From contig CAJHNH020000495.1 of NCBI GenBank assembly GCA_905116865.2, positions 186,001 to 250,000 of the forward strand: DNA of 64,000 bases, read 5' to 3'. Positions 1 through 11,766 of the stretch are shown here, one piece after another; the first letter of the stretch is position 1, and each line of letters opens with the position of its first letter. A program made the translations under genes and the position numbers. The stretch comes from Candidula unifasciata. Taxonomy: Eukaryota; Mollusca; Gastropoda; Stylommatophora; Geomitridae. Under the pieces are notes generated by a model. The model did no database searches. It was not told the origin of the DNA and worked only from the letters and a program-made list of their open reading frames with translations.

Positions 1-215
1 GAATAGCAGACATTTAACATCCTGTGTGTTTATGTCATTTCTGCACAGTGGTAGCTTAGTCTGTGACCAGGTCATGATTCAGCATAGCTGACTGACTAGG
101 GTTAGGCCTTTGCTGCCAATGCCACTCTCACAGGTTTGAGGTATTTCAGTGTCAACCAGCTCTAGCTCAATGTCAATGAGGAATGGTTTATCCATTTTTT
201 TCTATGTTTTTCTAG

Positions 216-490
216 GTTTGGAAGAGAACCGTCCCCACATGTTGATAGGTGTCTTGGTTCGCCAAAAGGGCAAGCAGGCTATAGACACCCCTGATGCAGG
301 AAATGTTGGAAAATCTGGCACCTCTGTGAAATCTGGAAGCCAGAGCAGCTCTGTAAGCAGATCTGGTAGCAGTTCTAGCAGTGGAAAACCTGTCAGTCAT
401 AGGAGCACGGCAAGCAGCAGCACAAAACTGGTGACTCCAGTAGTCAGTAGAGATCCACGCCTGGCAAAGCTGGCGGCCCGGGAAGCTAGT
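216..490 (+). CDS. PHF3/DIDO1-family SPOC protein, exon (end of SPOC region)
   Basis: Internal exon, and the first one of this gene visible. The acceptor is a T-rich tract ending ttctag before 216; the donor is AGT|gtgagt after 490. It starts with two bases of a split codon and ends in phase 0. The product opens GLEENRPHMLIGVLVRQKGK, which resembles the end of the SPOC domain in PHF3, DIDO1 and SPOCD1 (nuclear proteins that bind the phosphorylated RNA polymerase II tail through SPOC). A Ser/Gly-rich linker follows, ending SRDPRLAKLAAREAS; SRDPR motifs are common after SPOC in this family. The N-terminal PHD and TFIIS-like parts would lie upstream of the window. The family call rests on remembered family features, not a search. 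PHF3 and DIDO1 cannot be separated here, since invertebrates usually have one ancestral gene. Confidence 0.72.
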
Positions 491-718
491 GTGAGTATAC
501 TAGGTTATATTTGGTGATTTTACGTTGCTCAGCATGCAGACTGTTGTCTGACTAGAGCTTTGGTTAAACACAAATGAGCATGTTCTTGAGATATGAATGC
601 GGTTTTGTTCCAAGGCATTTCACACACCTATAGGAAATGAAATTAATCCAGTGAACTGTAACTGAAAAGCTTAACCAAATAGGAAAGCAGAACAGGCTGC
701 ACCTGTTGGTCCTGGCCA

Positions 719-1390
719 ACCCCTCATTGGTCCAGGTGTGCCCCTGATTGGTCCTGTGTGCCCCTGATTGGTTGATGCCAACCCCTAATTGATCCAGTCC
801 AACCCCTCATTGGTCCAGGCCAACCCCTCATTGGTCCAGGCCAACCCCTCATTGGTCCAGGCCAACCCCTCATTGGTCCAGTCCAACCCCTCATTGGTCC
901 AGTCCAACCCCTCATTGGTCCAGGCCAACCCCTCATTGGTCCAGGCCAACCCCTCATTGGTCCAGGCCAACCCCTCATTGGTCCAGGCCAACCCCTCATT
1001 GGTCCAGGCCAACCCCTCATTGGTCCAGTCCAACCCCTCATTGGTCCAGTCCAACCCCTCATTGGTCCAGTTCAACCCCTCATTGGTCCAGTCCAACCCC
1101 TCATTGGTCCTGGCCAACACTTCATTGGTATAGGCCAACCCTTCATTGGTCCAGGCCAACCCCTCATTGGTCCAGGCCAACCCCTAATTGATCCAGTCCA
1201 ACCCCTCATTGGTCCAGGCCAACCCCTCATTGGTCCAGGCCAACCCCTCATTGGTCCAGTCCAACTCCTCATTGGTCCAGTCCAACCCCTCATTGGTCCA
1301 GTCCAACCCCTCATTAGTCCAGGCCAACCCCTCATTGGTCCAGGCCAACACCTCATTGGTCCAGGCCAACACCTCATTGGTCCAGGTGAG
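719..1390. repeat. Minisatellite, 21-bp unit, about 31 copies
   Basis: Unit core is CCAACCCCTCATTGGTCCAG plus one base, with few substitutions. The period is a multiple of three, so all strands give long low-complexity open frames (NPSLVQA repeats) that are not genes. It lies in the intron after exon 216-490. Confidence 0.95.
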
Positions 1391-2339
1391 CTCCCAATTT
1401 CTGTGTAGAATTTGTTCAGGAAAGCCAGCATGGAGACTGGCATGTAGAAACTCAGTCAGTAATTTAAGACATTTAGCATATTCCTACCAACTTTGTGCTA
1501 TCGATGCAAGACATGGACAGTTGTAGAAAAATATAAACGCAAAATTACAGCAATTGAGATGAGATATATAAGAAATGCAGCGGTGAAGCCACAAAGAAAC
1601 AGTCATCAATGAAAAAACTGAGACAGTAGTAACCACACAACCACATAATTTCATAGATCATCAAACAGTAAAATGGTTTTGTCATTTAGTCAGACTAAAA
1701 CAGTCAGCCAGCAGCTATAGTGTACTACATAAGAACTACAGGCTACAAAGCAATAGACTGACCAAGAAAGATATGGGCAGAGAGAGAAAGAGATACTACA
1801 GAAACACAACATGACATTAAGCACAAGCTACACAGCTAGCTAATGGCAGCATATAACTGCGATGATTTGCAGCATGATCAATTGGAAGAAGCATAGAGAT
1901 TCTGAGACCATCTGAGATTTGCCGCATCTGAGACCAAAATCCTGTCACATGACACCTTGTTGATAGTATCTGATTGGGTAATTCCTTATGTGAAAGACAT
2001 TATCCTTGTGATCCCTTTGTAGTTTATTTTTGTCATCACATGTGCAGCTGTCTAGTGTCTAATAGTGCTTTGACTTGTATTTGTTTGTTTGTGTGTGCAA
2101 TTTTGCTAGAAAAACAGCCAACATGCAGACTGGCATCTTGAAACTCTGTCATTTCAGACATTTGGCACAGAGATTCAAACATCTCTGGCTACAACTGAGA
2201 CCATGTAAAGTCCTGTCACATGACACCTTGCTGATATCTGATTGGGTAATTCCTTATGTGACAGACATGATGGCTGTGAACCCTCTATGGTTTGTTTCTG
2301 TAATCACATGTTCAACTGTCAATGTCTGTCTGTCTGCAG
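1391..2339. repeat. Intron remainder with a diverged direct duplication
   Basis: Blocks at about 1418-1480 and 1938-2060 recur in the same order at about 2108-2170 and 2207-2330. Examples are GACTGGCAT...GAAACTC and CCTGTCACATGACACCTTG with TGATTGGGTAATTCCTTATG. The second copy runs up to the acceptor of the next exon. The first copy has about 430 bp of unrelated sequence in its middle and lacks the exon. No coding signal is seen in either. Confidence 0.7.
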
Positions 2340-2457
2340 CCAAAGGTCAGCCCAGCAGAGAGCACAATCTATGTCACTTCAACATCCGCAGACACCACAG
2401 AGGCACTTGTAGAGGAGTACGAACCAGAGTATGTCCCGATGCCTATCAATACGAAGA
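2340..2457 (+). CDS. PHF3/DIDO1-family protein, exon 2 of 5 visible
   Basis: The acceptor gtctgtctgcag precedes 2340; the donor is AAGA|gtgagt. It starts in phase 0, matching the previous exon, and ends in phase 1. It encodes PKVSPAESTIYVTSTSADTT and then an acidic, Tyr/Pro-rich stretch EYEPEYVPMPINTK. No globular domain is evident; it is a linker after the SPOC region. Confidence 0.75.
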
Positions 2458-2689
2458 GTGAGTACTTATTTAAGAGATCTTTCATAATTATCCTGCAGCA
2501 TGCTCTTGTACTGCATGAAAGTCCAGTTTTATTCTCTTCATTGACAACATTTTCATATATCTGAACTACCGACACACCATGTGTCACTTGAAGTGGGTAC
2601 AAATTAGGTCAGATCTAGTAGCTCCGTTGAGAAAGGCTGTGAAAGTACTCAATGTTGTGTATGTAATCAAAGTCCCAGATCTGCAGGCT

Positions 2690-2935
2690 TCCTCCTGCTG
2701 GCTTCTAAGGGGTCACCTGTCATAAATGAGAGGCCCGCTGTACAGGGCTGAGATTAAATAGTCATCAACAGGATGTGACGACTCATTGGGTAAACCCAGT
2801 ACCAGAGCGCCATAAATCAGCTCTGCAGTTGCATTTGTCGAAGCCTCTTTGGATGGCGGGTTATGCTCATGTTTTGCCCCTGCCTTCTCCTGAGAGCTGA
2901 CCAGCATTACGTGGCTGCTCTTGACAGGCCTCATG
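2690..2935 (-). repeat. Dispersed repeat, copy 1
   Basis: It shares ordered blocks with 14478-14695, for example GATTAA..GTCAT, GAGCG, TTTGGATGGC or CTTGGATCGC, and TGCCCCTGCCTTC. Both copies sit against a minisatellite (the 40-bp array here, a 20-bp array at the other). Family unknown; the orientation is arbitrary. Confidence 0.5.
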
Positions 2936-2965
2936 AGGAGGGATGGGGGTCAGGCACCACCTTTG

Positions 2966-3658
2966 AAGGCCAACCCCGACAACAGTGAGACTGCAGTGTC
3001 CTGGGAAGGCTAACCCCGACAACAGAGAGACTGCAGTGTCCTGGGAAGGCCAACCCTGACAACAGTGAGACTGCAGTGTCCTGGGAAGGCTAACCCAGAC
3101 AACAGTGAGACTGCAGTGTCCTGGGAAGACCAACCCTGACAACAGTGAGACTGCAGTGTCCTGGGAAGACCAACCCCGACAACAGTGAGACTGCAGTGTC
3201 CTGGGAAGGCCAACCCCGACAACAGTGAGACTGCAGGGTCCTGGGGGAAGACCAGTGAACTGCAGTGTCCTGGGAAGGCCAACCCCGACAACAGTGAGAC
3301 TGCAGTGTCCTGGGAAGGCTAACCCCGACAACAGTGAGACTGCAGTGTCCTGGGAAGACCAACCCCGACAACAGTGAGACTGCAGTGTCCTGGGAAGGCC
3401 AACCCCGACAACAGTGAGACTGCAGTGTCCTGGGAAGACCAACCCCGACAACAGTGAGACTGCAGGGTCCTGGGAAGGCTAACCCAGACAACAGTGAGAC
3501 TGCAGGGTCCTGGGAAGGCTAACCCCGACAACAGTGAGACTGCAGGGTCCTGGGAAGGGTAACCCAGACAGCACTGAGAGTGCAGTGTCCTGGGAAGGCC
3601 AACCCTGACAACAGTGAGACTGCAGTGTCCTGGGAAGGCCAACCCCGACAACAGAGAC
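2966..3658. repeat. Minisatellite, 40-bp unit, about 17 copies
   Basis: Unit core GACAACAGTGAGACTGCAGT then GTCCTGGGAAGGCCAACCCC. One shortened copy lies near 3245-3265. Intronic; the open frames across it are artefacts of the repeat. Confidence 0.95.
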
Positions 3659-3734
3659 CTGCACAAGTCAGATGTATCTGTAGGAATTTGTACGTTGTAA
3701 GTTGATCTGGAAAAAATGATTTGCCATACATGGT

Positions 3735-4000
3735 TAAATGTATACTTTTGTGAGATACCTGGCAAGTTGTATTGATTTGTGATACGTGGTTAGATATATT
3801 ATTTTGTTATACATGGTTGTGATATAATAATTTGTGATACGTGGCTGTGATATGTGGTTAGAGGTATTGATTTGTGATACATGGTTAGCTGTGCTGATTT
3901 GTGATACGTGGTTAAATGTATTAATTTGTGATTCATGGTAAGATATATTATTGTGTGGTACAATGTTAGATGTATTAATTTGTGATACTTAATGTAATGT
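3735..4000. repeat. Degenerate tandem repeat, about 25-35 bp
   Basis: Irregular recurrences of TTTGTGATACGTGGTTA with TGTATTAAT. It looks like an old, decayed array and ends about 70 bases before the next acceptor. Confidence 0.7.
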
Positions 4001-4070
4001 TTTGCTGTGTTTCATGATATTGCTCTGTATTCATGGTGACATAGACATTGATGTGTTTGTTGTCCAACAG

Positions 4071-4265
4071 ATGCCTACAAACCAGTGGCTGAGTACATAC
4101 CCACACCAACAGTGAAGAAGAAAACCGTGGAGAAAGAAACAGTTGTGGATAGAAAAGAGAGAATGCCACAAGCCAGGGATGTGTCAGATAGAAACAGCAA
4201 GGCAAGAAAAGAGAAATACCGCTACCCGCCAGAGAAAAAGGTTGAGAAGAAGGAAGAAGTTGAAG
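4071..4265 (+). CDS. PHF3/DIDO1-family protein, exon 3 of 5 visible
   Basis: The acceptor ttgttgtccaacag precedes 4071; the donor is GAAG|gtatgg. It begins with AT, completing a codon with the A that ends the previous exon (Asn), and ends in phase 1. The product starts AYKPVAEYIPTPTVKKKTVE and is strongly charged, with Lys/Glu-rich stretches (DRKER, KARKEKYR, EKKVEKKEEVE). It is a disordered basic-acidic linker, probably with nuclear-localisation-type basic runs. Confidence 0.75.
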
Positions 4266-4445
4266 GTATGGATTGTTGTTGGCCGTTATACACCGTTGTG
4301 TCATGTCCCGTCTGAAGGATCTCCAGAGTGGAGGTTTCCTAGTCACAGGCCACTCGAGTTCAGGGTCACACATGACTGCAGGAGGCTATTATTATGGTCA
4401 TCATTATCATCAATATTTTTTTTAAGGATTTGAAATACAAGTGCA

Positions 4446-4474
4446 CCCCCCCCCCCCCCCCCCCCCCCCCCCCC
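4446..4474 (+). repeat. Poly-C tract, 29 nt
   Basis: An unbroken C run in the intron. Its length is probably unreliable in any assembly. Confidence 0.9.
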
Positions 4475-4537
4475 ACTCTTTGTTTTTTAAAAACAGTTTG
4501 AAACAAAAAATGTTCTTCCTTGATTTCTGATTCAAAT

Positions 4538-5408
4538 GCAGATCTGGTTGTGTTTCCTGCATTCTTGCAGATCTGGTTGTGTTTCCTGCATTCTTGCAGA
4601 TCTGGTTGTGTTTCCTGCATTCTTGCAGATCTGGTTGTGTTTCCTGCATTCTTGCAGATCTGGTTGTGTTTCCTGCATTCTTGCAGATCTGGTTGTGTTT
4701 CCTGCATTCTTGCAGATCTGGTTGTGTTTCCTGCATTCTTGCAGATCTGGTTGTGTTTCCTGCATTCTTGCAGATCTGGTTGTGTTTCCTGCATTCTTGC
4801 AGATCTGGTTGTGTTTCCTGCATTCTTGCAGATCTGGTTGTGTTTCCTGCATTCTTGCAGATCTGGTTGTGTTTCCTGCATTCTTGCAGATCTGGTTGTG
4901 TTTCCTGCATTCTTGCAGATCTGGTTGTGTTTCCTGCATTCTTGCAGATCTGGTTGTGTTTCCTGCATTCTTGCAGATCTGGTTGTGTTTTCCTGCATTC
5001 TTGCAGATCTGGTTGTGTTTCCTGCATTCTTGCAGATCTGGTTGTGTTTCCTGCATTCTTGCAGATCTGGTTGTGTTTCCTGCATTCTTGCAGATCTGGT
5101 TGTGTTTCCTGCATTCTTGCAGATCTGGTTGTGTTTCCTGCATTCTTGCAGATCTGGTTGTGTTTCCTGCATTCTTGCAGATCTGGTTGTGTTTCCTGCA
5201 TTCTTGCAGATCTGGTTGTGTTTCCTGCATTCTTGCAGATCTGGTTGTGTTTCCTGCATTCTTGCAGATCTGGTTGTGTTTCCTGCATTCTTGCAGATCT
5301 GGTTGTGTTTCCTGCATTCTTGCAGATCTGGTTGTGTTTCCTGCATTCTTGCAGATCTGGTTGTGTTTCCTGCATTCTTGCAGATCTGGTTGTGTTTCCT
5401 GCATTCTT
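4538..5408. repeat. Minisatellite, 29-bp unit, about 30 near-identical copies
   Basis: Unit core CAGATCTGGTTGTGTTTCCT then GCATTCTTG. Copies are almost identical apart from one extra T near 4990. Because 29 is not a multiple of three, the same peptide cycle appears in three frames per strand. Each unit has a pyrimidine-rich tract ending in TTCTTGCAG, a good splice-acceptor match on the gene's strand. Confidence 0.97.
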
Positions 5409-5745
5409 TCTTGATGCACTTTATTATCCTCTCAACTGAAGACAAGGAAACAACTTTCTACACTGGAGATCATTCCACAGGCTCTTAGTCTCACCTGGCA
5501 GACTATAGAGTGTTGGAACATAGGCTCTTGCCTAGTTTGTTGTTGACCTAAGTACCATGTTCATCATCTAATGCCTTTTGTCAAGCCGTTGTAAAATCAG
5601 TATAGCCTGGACAGTAGCATGAGTTGAAACCAGAAGTAGAACTAGTGGCATTACCTAGTCATGAGTAACAGATGAACACTGCAGCTGTCACCCTTTGCCA
5701 GCATGTGACAACAATGGACAGTGATACAAGAATACACAAAATTTA

Positions 5746-6223
5746 GCCAGGACAGTGGTGGCCAGGACAGTGGTCGCCAGGACAGTGGTAGCCAGGACAG
5801 TGGTGGCCAGGACAGTGGTGGCCAGGACAGTGATTGCCAGGACAGTGGTCGCCAGGACAGTGGTAGCCAGGACAGTGGTGGCCAGGACAGTGGTGGCCAG
5901 GACAGTGGTCGCCAGGACAGTGGTGGCCAGGACAGTGGTGGCCAGGACAGTGGTCGCCAGGACAGTGGTAGCCAGGACAGTGGTGGCCAGGACAGTGGTC
6001 GCCAGGACAGTGGTCGCCAGGACAGTGGTCGCCAGGACAGTGTTGGCCAGGACAGTGGTAGCCAGGACAGTGGTGGCCAGGACAGTGGTAGCCAGGACAG
6101 TGGTGGCCAGGACAGTGTTGGCCAGGACAGTGGTGGCCAGGACAGTGGTGGCCAGGACAGTGGTCGCCAGGACAGTGGTGGCCAGGACAGTGGTGGCCAG
6201 GACAGTGGTGGCCAGGACAGTGG
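5746..6223. repeat. Minisatellite, 15-bp unit, about 32 copies
   Basis: Unit GCCAGGACAGTGGTG, mostly varying at the last base. It gives artefactual GQDSG / RTVVA open frames. Intronic. Confidence 0.97.
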
Positions 6224-6239
6224 TCTGTATGGCTGACTG

Positions 6240-6885
6240 AATTTGATTGTTAGCTGCCATTTCTTGTACTATGTTCTTTCATTTAGCTGAGTTATCACAT
6301 CAGTAGATATAGTACATGTCTGCATAATACATCTGTGAAGCTCAACAGTGAACAGACTTCAGTTCCCTAGACTCACAGCCTCCCCAACAAGCATGTCCTA
6401 GCAGTCAACAAACTGGGAGTTCCTTTGAAGTTGGAGTACTGCCTGAGAGGCAAGGGAACAGCAATTTGCACATATATAAGTCATATCTGTAAAATGGATG
6501 TGCACACAACACTTGGTTCCAGGTAACAGACTTCAGAATCAAACCACAGTAAATATCTGTACCTGTTAGGAGACATAGATTCTTATATTCTCATTACATG
6601 TGACCTCACTGGCTCACCCAGGTCAAACAGACACTCCATATAAGGCTTTGACATGGGACAGGAATTCTTTACACTGAGTTCAGTAGCCTCTGCAGGCTGG
6701 GCTGTGTTAGAGCCCTGACTATTTCAAGTAGAGAAACATTGTGTAGTCTGGACAGCTGGTAACAGTAAGGTACTCTTGTCATGCTAGTGGCACATTGGCC
6801 ATCTAAGACCATCAGCACTCGATTGGTAATATCGCTGATATCACACCGGCAGCTTTTACTTCCCATACCTTGTACCATTTTTAGG
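6240..6885. other. Unique intron sequence, nothing recognised
   Basis: Neither strand shows a splice-flanked coding segment, RNA gene or repeat that I can identify. Confidence 0.5.
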
Positions 6886-6889
6886 CTGC

Positions 6890-7030
6890 ATCAATCTAGA
6901 AGCCAAGTCATTTTAAAGGCCCAAAAAAAAAATCTTATTTTATCCGGATCTGAACCCAAGATCTTCAGACCGACAGGCGAGCATCTAAAGACTCTCCTAC
7001 TGTGGCTTCCCTTATCGGACGAAAACCTCA
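6890..7030 (-). mobile_element. SINE-like fragment (family B, partial)
   Basis: Read on the minus strand it gives a tRNA-like box region (GATCTTGGGTTCAGATCC) followed by an A-rich stretch and TGACTTGGCTTCTAG. That order matches the start of the other family B copies (24975, 42650, 15905). It is truncated by the minisatellite. Confidence 0.45.
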
Positions 7031-7035
7031 AAGAC

Positions 7036-8287
7036 TGACTCCCAGTAGACTGCAAAGAGACATGCCATAGAAAACAGCACAGAGACATTTCCATGTAGGC
7101 ATAAAAAACACTTGCTATGGAAGCCATCAGAGACAGACTCCCAGTAGACACCTGCCACGAAAGACATCAGAGACAGACTCCCAGTAGACACCTGCCACGA
7201 AAGACATCAGAGACAGACTCCCAGTAGACACCTGCCACGAAAGACATCAGAGACAGACTCCCAGTAGACACCTGCCACGAAAGACATCAGAGACAGACTT
7301 AAAGTAGACACCTGCCACGAAAGACATCAGAGACAGACTCCCAGTAGACACCTGCCATTGAAGACATCAGAGACAGACTGCCAGTAGACACCTGCCATTG
7401 AAGACATCAGAGACAGACTCCCAGTAGACACCTGCCATGAAATACATCAGAGACAGACTGCCAGTAGACACCTGCCATGAAATACATCAGAGACAGACTG
7501 CCAGTAGACACCTGCCATGAAATACATCAGAGACAGACTGCCAGTAGACACCTGCCATGAAATACATCAGAGACAGACTCCCAGTAGACACCTGCCACGA
7601 AAGACATCAGAGACAGACTCCCAGTAGACATGTGCAATGGAAGCCATTAGAGACAGACTCCCAGTAGACACCTGCCATTGAAGACATCAGAGACAGACTC
7701 CCAGTAGACACCTGCCATTGAAGACATCAGAGACAGACTCCCAGTAGACACCTGCCATTGAAGACATCAGAGACAGACTCCCAGTAGACATGTGCAATGG
7801 AAGACATTAGAGACAGACTCCCAGTAGACATGTGCAATGGAAGACATCAGAGACAGACTCCCAGTAGACACCTGCCATTGAAGACATCAGAGACAGACTC
7901 CCAGTAGACACCTGCCATTGAAGACATCAGAGACAGACTCCCAGTAGACACCTGCCATTGAAGACATCAGAGACAGACTCCCAGTAGACACCTGCTATGA
8001 AAGACATCAGAGACAGACTGCCAGTAGACACCTGCCATGAAATACATCAGAGACAGACTGCCAGTAGACACCTGCCACGAAGACATCAGAGACAGACTCC
8101 CAGTAGACAGACTCAGAGCCATTCCAGATCCCAGAAGACATGTTGCAATGGAAGACATCAGAGACAGACTCCCAGTAGACATGTGCAATGGAAGACATCA
8201 GAGACAGACTCCCAGTAGACATGTGCAATGGAAGACATTAGAGACAGACTCCCAGTAGACTTGTGCCATGGAAGACATTAGAGACAC
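7036..8287. repeat. Minisatellite, 40-bp unit, about 30 copies
   Basis: Unit core AGACATCAGAGACAGACTCC then CAGTAGACACCTGCCAYGAA. The array runs to within about 18 bases of the acceptor of exon 8306-8401; the last unit reads into the acceptor's own tract. A 30-bp non-repeat piece interrupts it near 8110-8140. Confidence 0.95.
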
Positions 8288-8305
8288 ATCCTGTGCATGT
8301 TTCAG

Positions 8306-8401
8306 ATGACTCGGACCCATATTCCCCTGGCAAGGAAGCAGAGCCCTACTCTCCCGGGCAAGAGGCAGCAGCTGATGAGCCCTATGACCCCGCTGACGGC
8401 A
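8306..8401 (+). CDS. PHF3/DIDO1-family protein, exon 4 of 5 visible
   Basis: The acceptor is tgtttcag before 8306. The first bases AT join the G ending the previous exon to make Asp. The product is an acidic stretch with repeated DPYSPG / EPYSPG and DEPYDPADG; PYDP-type motifs are typical after SPOC in PHF3/DIDO1 proteins. The donor is inferred at GGCA|gtttga. It is weak by consensus but is the only one nearby giving phase 1, as the next exon requires, and it lies exactly where the downstream array begins. The exon is only 96 nt and has minisatellites on both sides. Confidence 0.65.
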
Positions 8402-8417
8402 GTTTGATTAATGAACA

Positions 8418-9064
8418 TTCTTACTCTGTCATCAGCATGAGACATGACAGTCACATTCTTACAGTCTCTCCAAATGAGAGCATCATGATACACATTCTTA
8501 CTCTCTCCAGAGATGAGATATGATACACATTCTTACTCCTCTCCAGATGAGATATGATACACTCCTCAATTCTGAGATATATGTACATTCTTACTCTCTC
8601 CAGATGAGTTGATGCGCACACATTCGGTACTGGTCTCCAATGAGAAATGTACACATCTCTTACTCTCTCCAGACAGATTGTGTTACATCTTATGTCTCTG
8701 ATGAGATATGTGGCACACATTAGGTACTCTCTCCAGATGAGATATGATACACATTCTTACTCTCTCCAGATGAGATATGATACACATTCTTACTCTCTTC
8801 AGATGAGATATGATACACATTCTTACTCTCTCCAGATGAGATATGATACACATTCTTACTCTCTCCAGATGAGATATGATACACATTCTTACTCTCTTCA
8901 GATGAGATATGATACACATTCTTACTCTCTTCAGATGAGATATGATACACATTCTTACTCTCTTCAGATGAGATATGATACACATTCTTACTCTCTCCAG
9001 ATGAGATTTGATACACATTCTTACTCTCTCCAGATGAGATTTGATACACATTCTTACTCTGCCT
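8418..9064. repeat. Minisatellite, 33-bp unit, about 19 copies
   Basis: Unit core GATGAGATATGATACACATT then CTTACTCTCTCCA. The first, diverged units start some 15 bases after the exon donor at 8402. Units contain TTACTCTCTCCAG, an acceptor-like motif. Confidence 0.95.
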
Positions 9065-9196
9065 ATCCATAGTTGGCACTGTTAGCTCAATGTTGACTTA
9101 AATCTGTGATTGATCACAAGTCACTTGACTTCTGGAGTGTTGCTTAGAGGCTTGAGTATCCATCATAGATATCTGATCAGTGAGTTTTTTCTTTGC

Positions 9197-9270
9197 ACAC
9201 CTTCTTTGATTCTTCTTCTTCTCCTCCTCCTTCTCATCCTTCTCCTTCTCTTCTTCTTCTTTTTCTAATT
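9197..9270 (+). repeat. CTT/TCC-rich polypyrimidine tract
   Basis: Imperfect (CTT)n with TCC interruptions, intronic. Confidence 0.85.
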
Positions 9271-9838
9271 CACTCTTAAAACAGCGATTTACATGTCATT
9301 TTCTGGTTTACAGCTATGCTGCTATTTGAGTACCTTTCAACTCAACACATCTGATTTAATCAAACTCCTAATCAGTTGCCTTTTGTGACCTGCTTGTAAA
9401 GGGGGGGGGGGGAGAGTGTGTCTGTTCTCCCCCCACCCCCATCTCCCCAGAATGGGACCCTGGCCCATGTTTCTGTTTCCTGTGTTGCTTGCATCCCCTG
9501 ATGCTAACTGGATGTGTATGGAATTGTATCCTGTATGCAAGATTTTTTGGGACTCCTGTATCTAAAGTTCACAGAGAGTTAGAGACTTGCAACGTCTGCA
9601 TTACATCTATCCTACGTTATGTTATATGGCAGACACATATTAAGTAAACAAGGCCTGGAACAAGTGAGATCAAGAAAGTAAACAAGACAGGACAAGAATG
9701 ATTGGAGCAAGGAGCTTTCCCAAGAAAGGAAAAAGCAGAAAGAGACAAAAGTTTCTAGCAAAGATGTCTATTCATTGCCTTTCTAATAAACTTGATCATT
9801 GACTCATTCTGATGAAGTGTTGTTTTATTTGTGCACAG

Positions 9839-11766
9839 ATACCAAGGTGAAGACACTTGAACTGATTGAGAAGATGGCCCACAGCAGCGATCCCCAGGAA
9901 ATCTCTGCCTTCATGGTGACGGCTCTGTCAGCCACCAGCTCAGCCTTGGAACAGCAGAAGATGCTTGTGGAGTTGACCTCAAAGGTTGAGGAAAGGAAAC
10001 TGCAGCTGGCAGAGACAGCCAGATCTGGGAGGGAAGAGGATGACAGTCGTACGTTTGAGCATGAGAAAGCGAATGCAGGTGGAGTTGGCACAAGCTTTTT
10101 TGCTGCAGGAGATGCTTCTCAAATCACACAAGTGTCCCAGGTTGCTGTCTCTTGTGGTGACTCTGATGCATCAACAGATTTAACTGGAAGTGTGAACGTT
10201 GATAGTTCCATTGAGAAAACTGTGTCACCATCTCTGTTGCCAGCACCAGCTTTACCAACTTCCCTCTCTGCTCGCGTGATTGCTCCAGAAGTTGAGTTTT
10301 CAGAAGTCAAGCCTAAATTGCCATTTGAGATATCTTTGACAACACAGTCCCAGGATGTGGACAAATCTGCAGCAATGGTCAGAACTCCAGCTGTTGTTGA
10401 GAGCTCTGGAGATATTCCTGATGCTCTTAAGGCCCTGATAAATGATGTTATGGGAAATACTCAAGCTTCTTCTTTGGAGATGAGGCGAAGAATGGCATTG
10501 AAAAAAGAGGTACAGAAAGTAGAGGTGTCTGCCAAAGAGGTTGTGAAAGAAGACAAGGACTCAGGTGAAGGTCAGCTGCTGGACAAGCAGGCCGAGGCAC
10601 AGAAGAGATTGATGGATGAGGCAGAGGCGTTGAAAATCTTACAGACTGTGAAGCAGCTGGAGCAGGTAGGCAGTGGTGTTGCTGTAGATCATGCTAACAG
10701 TAGCTCGAGTGGTGACGGCTGTGTGACTGGTGCAGCCGCTGGAGGTAATGAGTTTGTACCTCAGAATGTAGACACAAAGGAAGCACCAAGTATTGCACCT
10801 TCCATTGATGCACTGTTGGAGAAGTTGAAAAGAGGAGGTTTTCAGTTTTCTGCTCAGAAAGCAGATTGTGGTCCATCATCATCAGTTTTATCCACACTTG
10901 TACAGCCATCTGGGGCCTCCCTCAGTGATAGTAACATTACATCATCGGCAGTTTGTCCCACAGAGCTGCCTGCTACAGCATCACCAGCATTGCCTTCCGT
11001 AGCACCAGTATCAGTCTCATCCTCTGCCGCGGCATCCAGCTGTCTCTCTTCAGCTTCAGCTTTGGACTTGGACCTTAGGCAGAAAAAAGATTTCCCAGGG
11101 TCGTCATCAAAACCAGCAGCCTCCAGTGGCTCTGGAAGTGTTGATTCTAAAGCAGCAGACTATAGGAATTACAGTAGCAGATTGCCGTCTGCTTTCCCTA
11201 ATCAGGATGATGCATTATTCTACCAGGATCGAGATGACCGGCTTCCTCGACCTTCTGTACCCCCTGTCCCTAAACATCCCCTTGATCCACGTGCTTTCCC
11301 TCCTCTCCCTGGTAAGTCCCATACTTACCCTCCGCCTGCCAGATCAAATCTTCCTCTTGGACCCCTGCATCCACGATTTCCACTCCCTAGTACAGATTCA
11401 CTTGCATCTTATGATCCGACCCCTCCTTCAGGCCTCCAACCTAAAGCCAGAGCACAGCATCACCCACCAGGCACAGGATCTGAGATACCACATGCAGGTT
11501 CACCACTTATGGAGGATTTATCTGCTACCGACGTAGATTTTCGAAGCCAGCGCCAAGCCACAGGATCTCAGGATCGTTTGTCTCCACCACTGCCAGTTCA
11601 GCCACAGCCTCCACTATCAACTCTTCCAGGAAATAGTGGAAATAGATCCTCCAGTCAGGTCCCAGGAGATGTGGATCTGAGAGGGCGAGATCCTCGCAGA
11701 CCACCTCACAGCCACTACACAGATCATCACGGAAGAGGAAGAGACAGACCTTATCAAAGACATTAA
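9839..11766 (+). CDS. PHF3/DIDO1-family protein, terminal exon
   Basis: The acceptor tttatttgtgcacag precedes 9839. The leading AT completes a codon with the A ending exon 4 (Asn). The exon runs 642 codons to TAA at 11764-11766. In order it has a helical, coiled-coil-like start (KVKTLELIEKMAHSSDPQEI and ALEQQKMLVELTSKVEERK); a long Ser/Val-rich low-complexity region; a second charged helix (about residues 240-280 with KKEVQKVEV and EAQKRLMDEAEALK); a Ser/Ala-rich stretch; a Pro-rich region (PPVPKHPLDPRAFPPLP); and an RG/RD-rich tail ending GRGRDRPYQRH. Coiled coils and Pro/Arg-rich tails are usual at the C-terminus of DIDO1/PHF3 proteins. No catalytic domain is present. Codon use and lack of repeats mark it as a genuine exon, unlike most open frames around it. 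Confidence 0.82.

Noticed and set aside
2075..2461. 128-codon plus-strand frame across intron and exon 2
   Set aside because: Wrong frame for exon 2 and overlaps duplicated intron sequence; the splice-defined frame is supported by both neighbours.
4366..5488. Open frames of up to about 360 codons on both strands over the 29-bp array
   Set aside because: They are the same short peptide cycle in every frame, produced by a stop-free tandem unit; no splice or start context.
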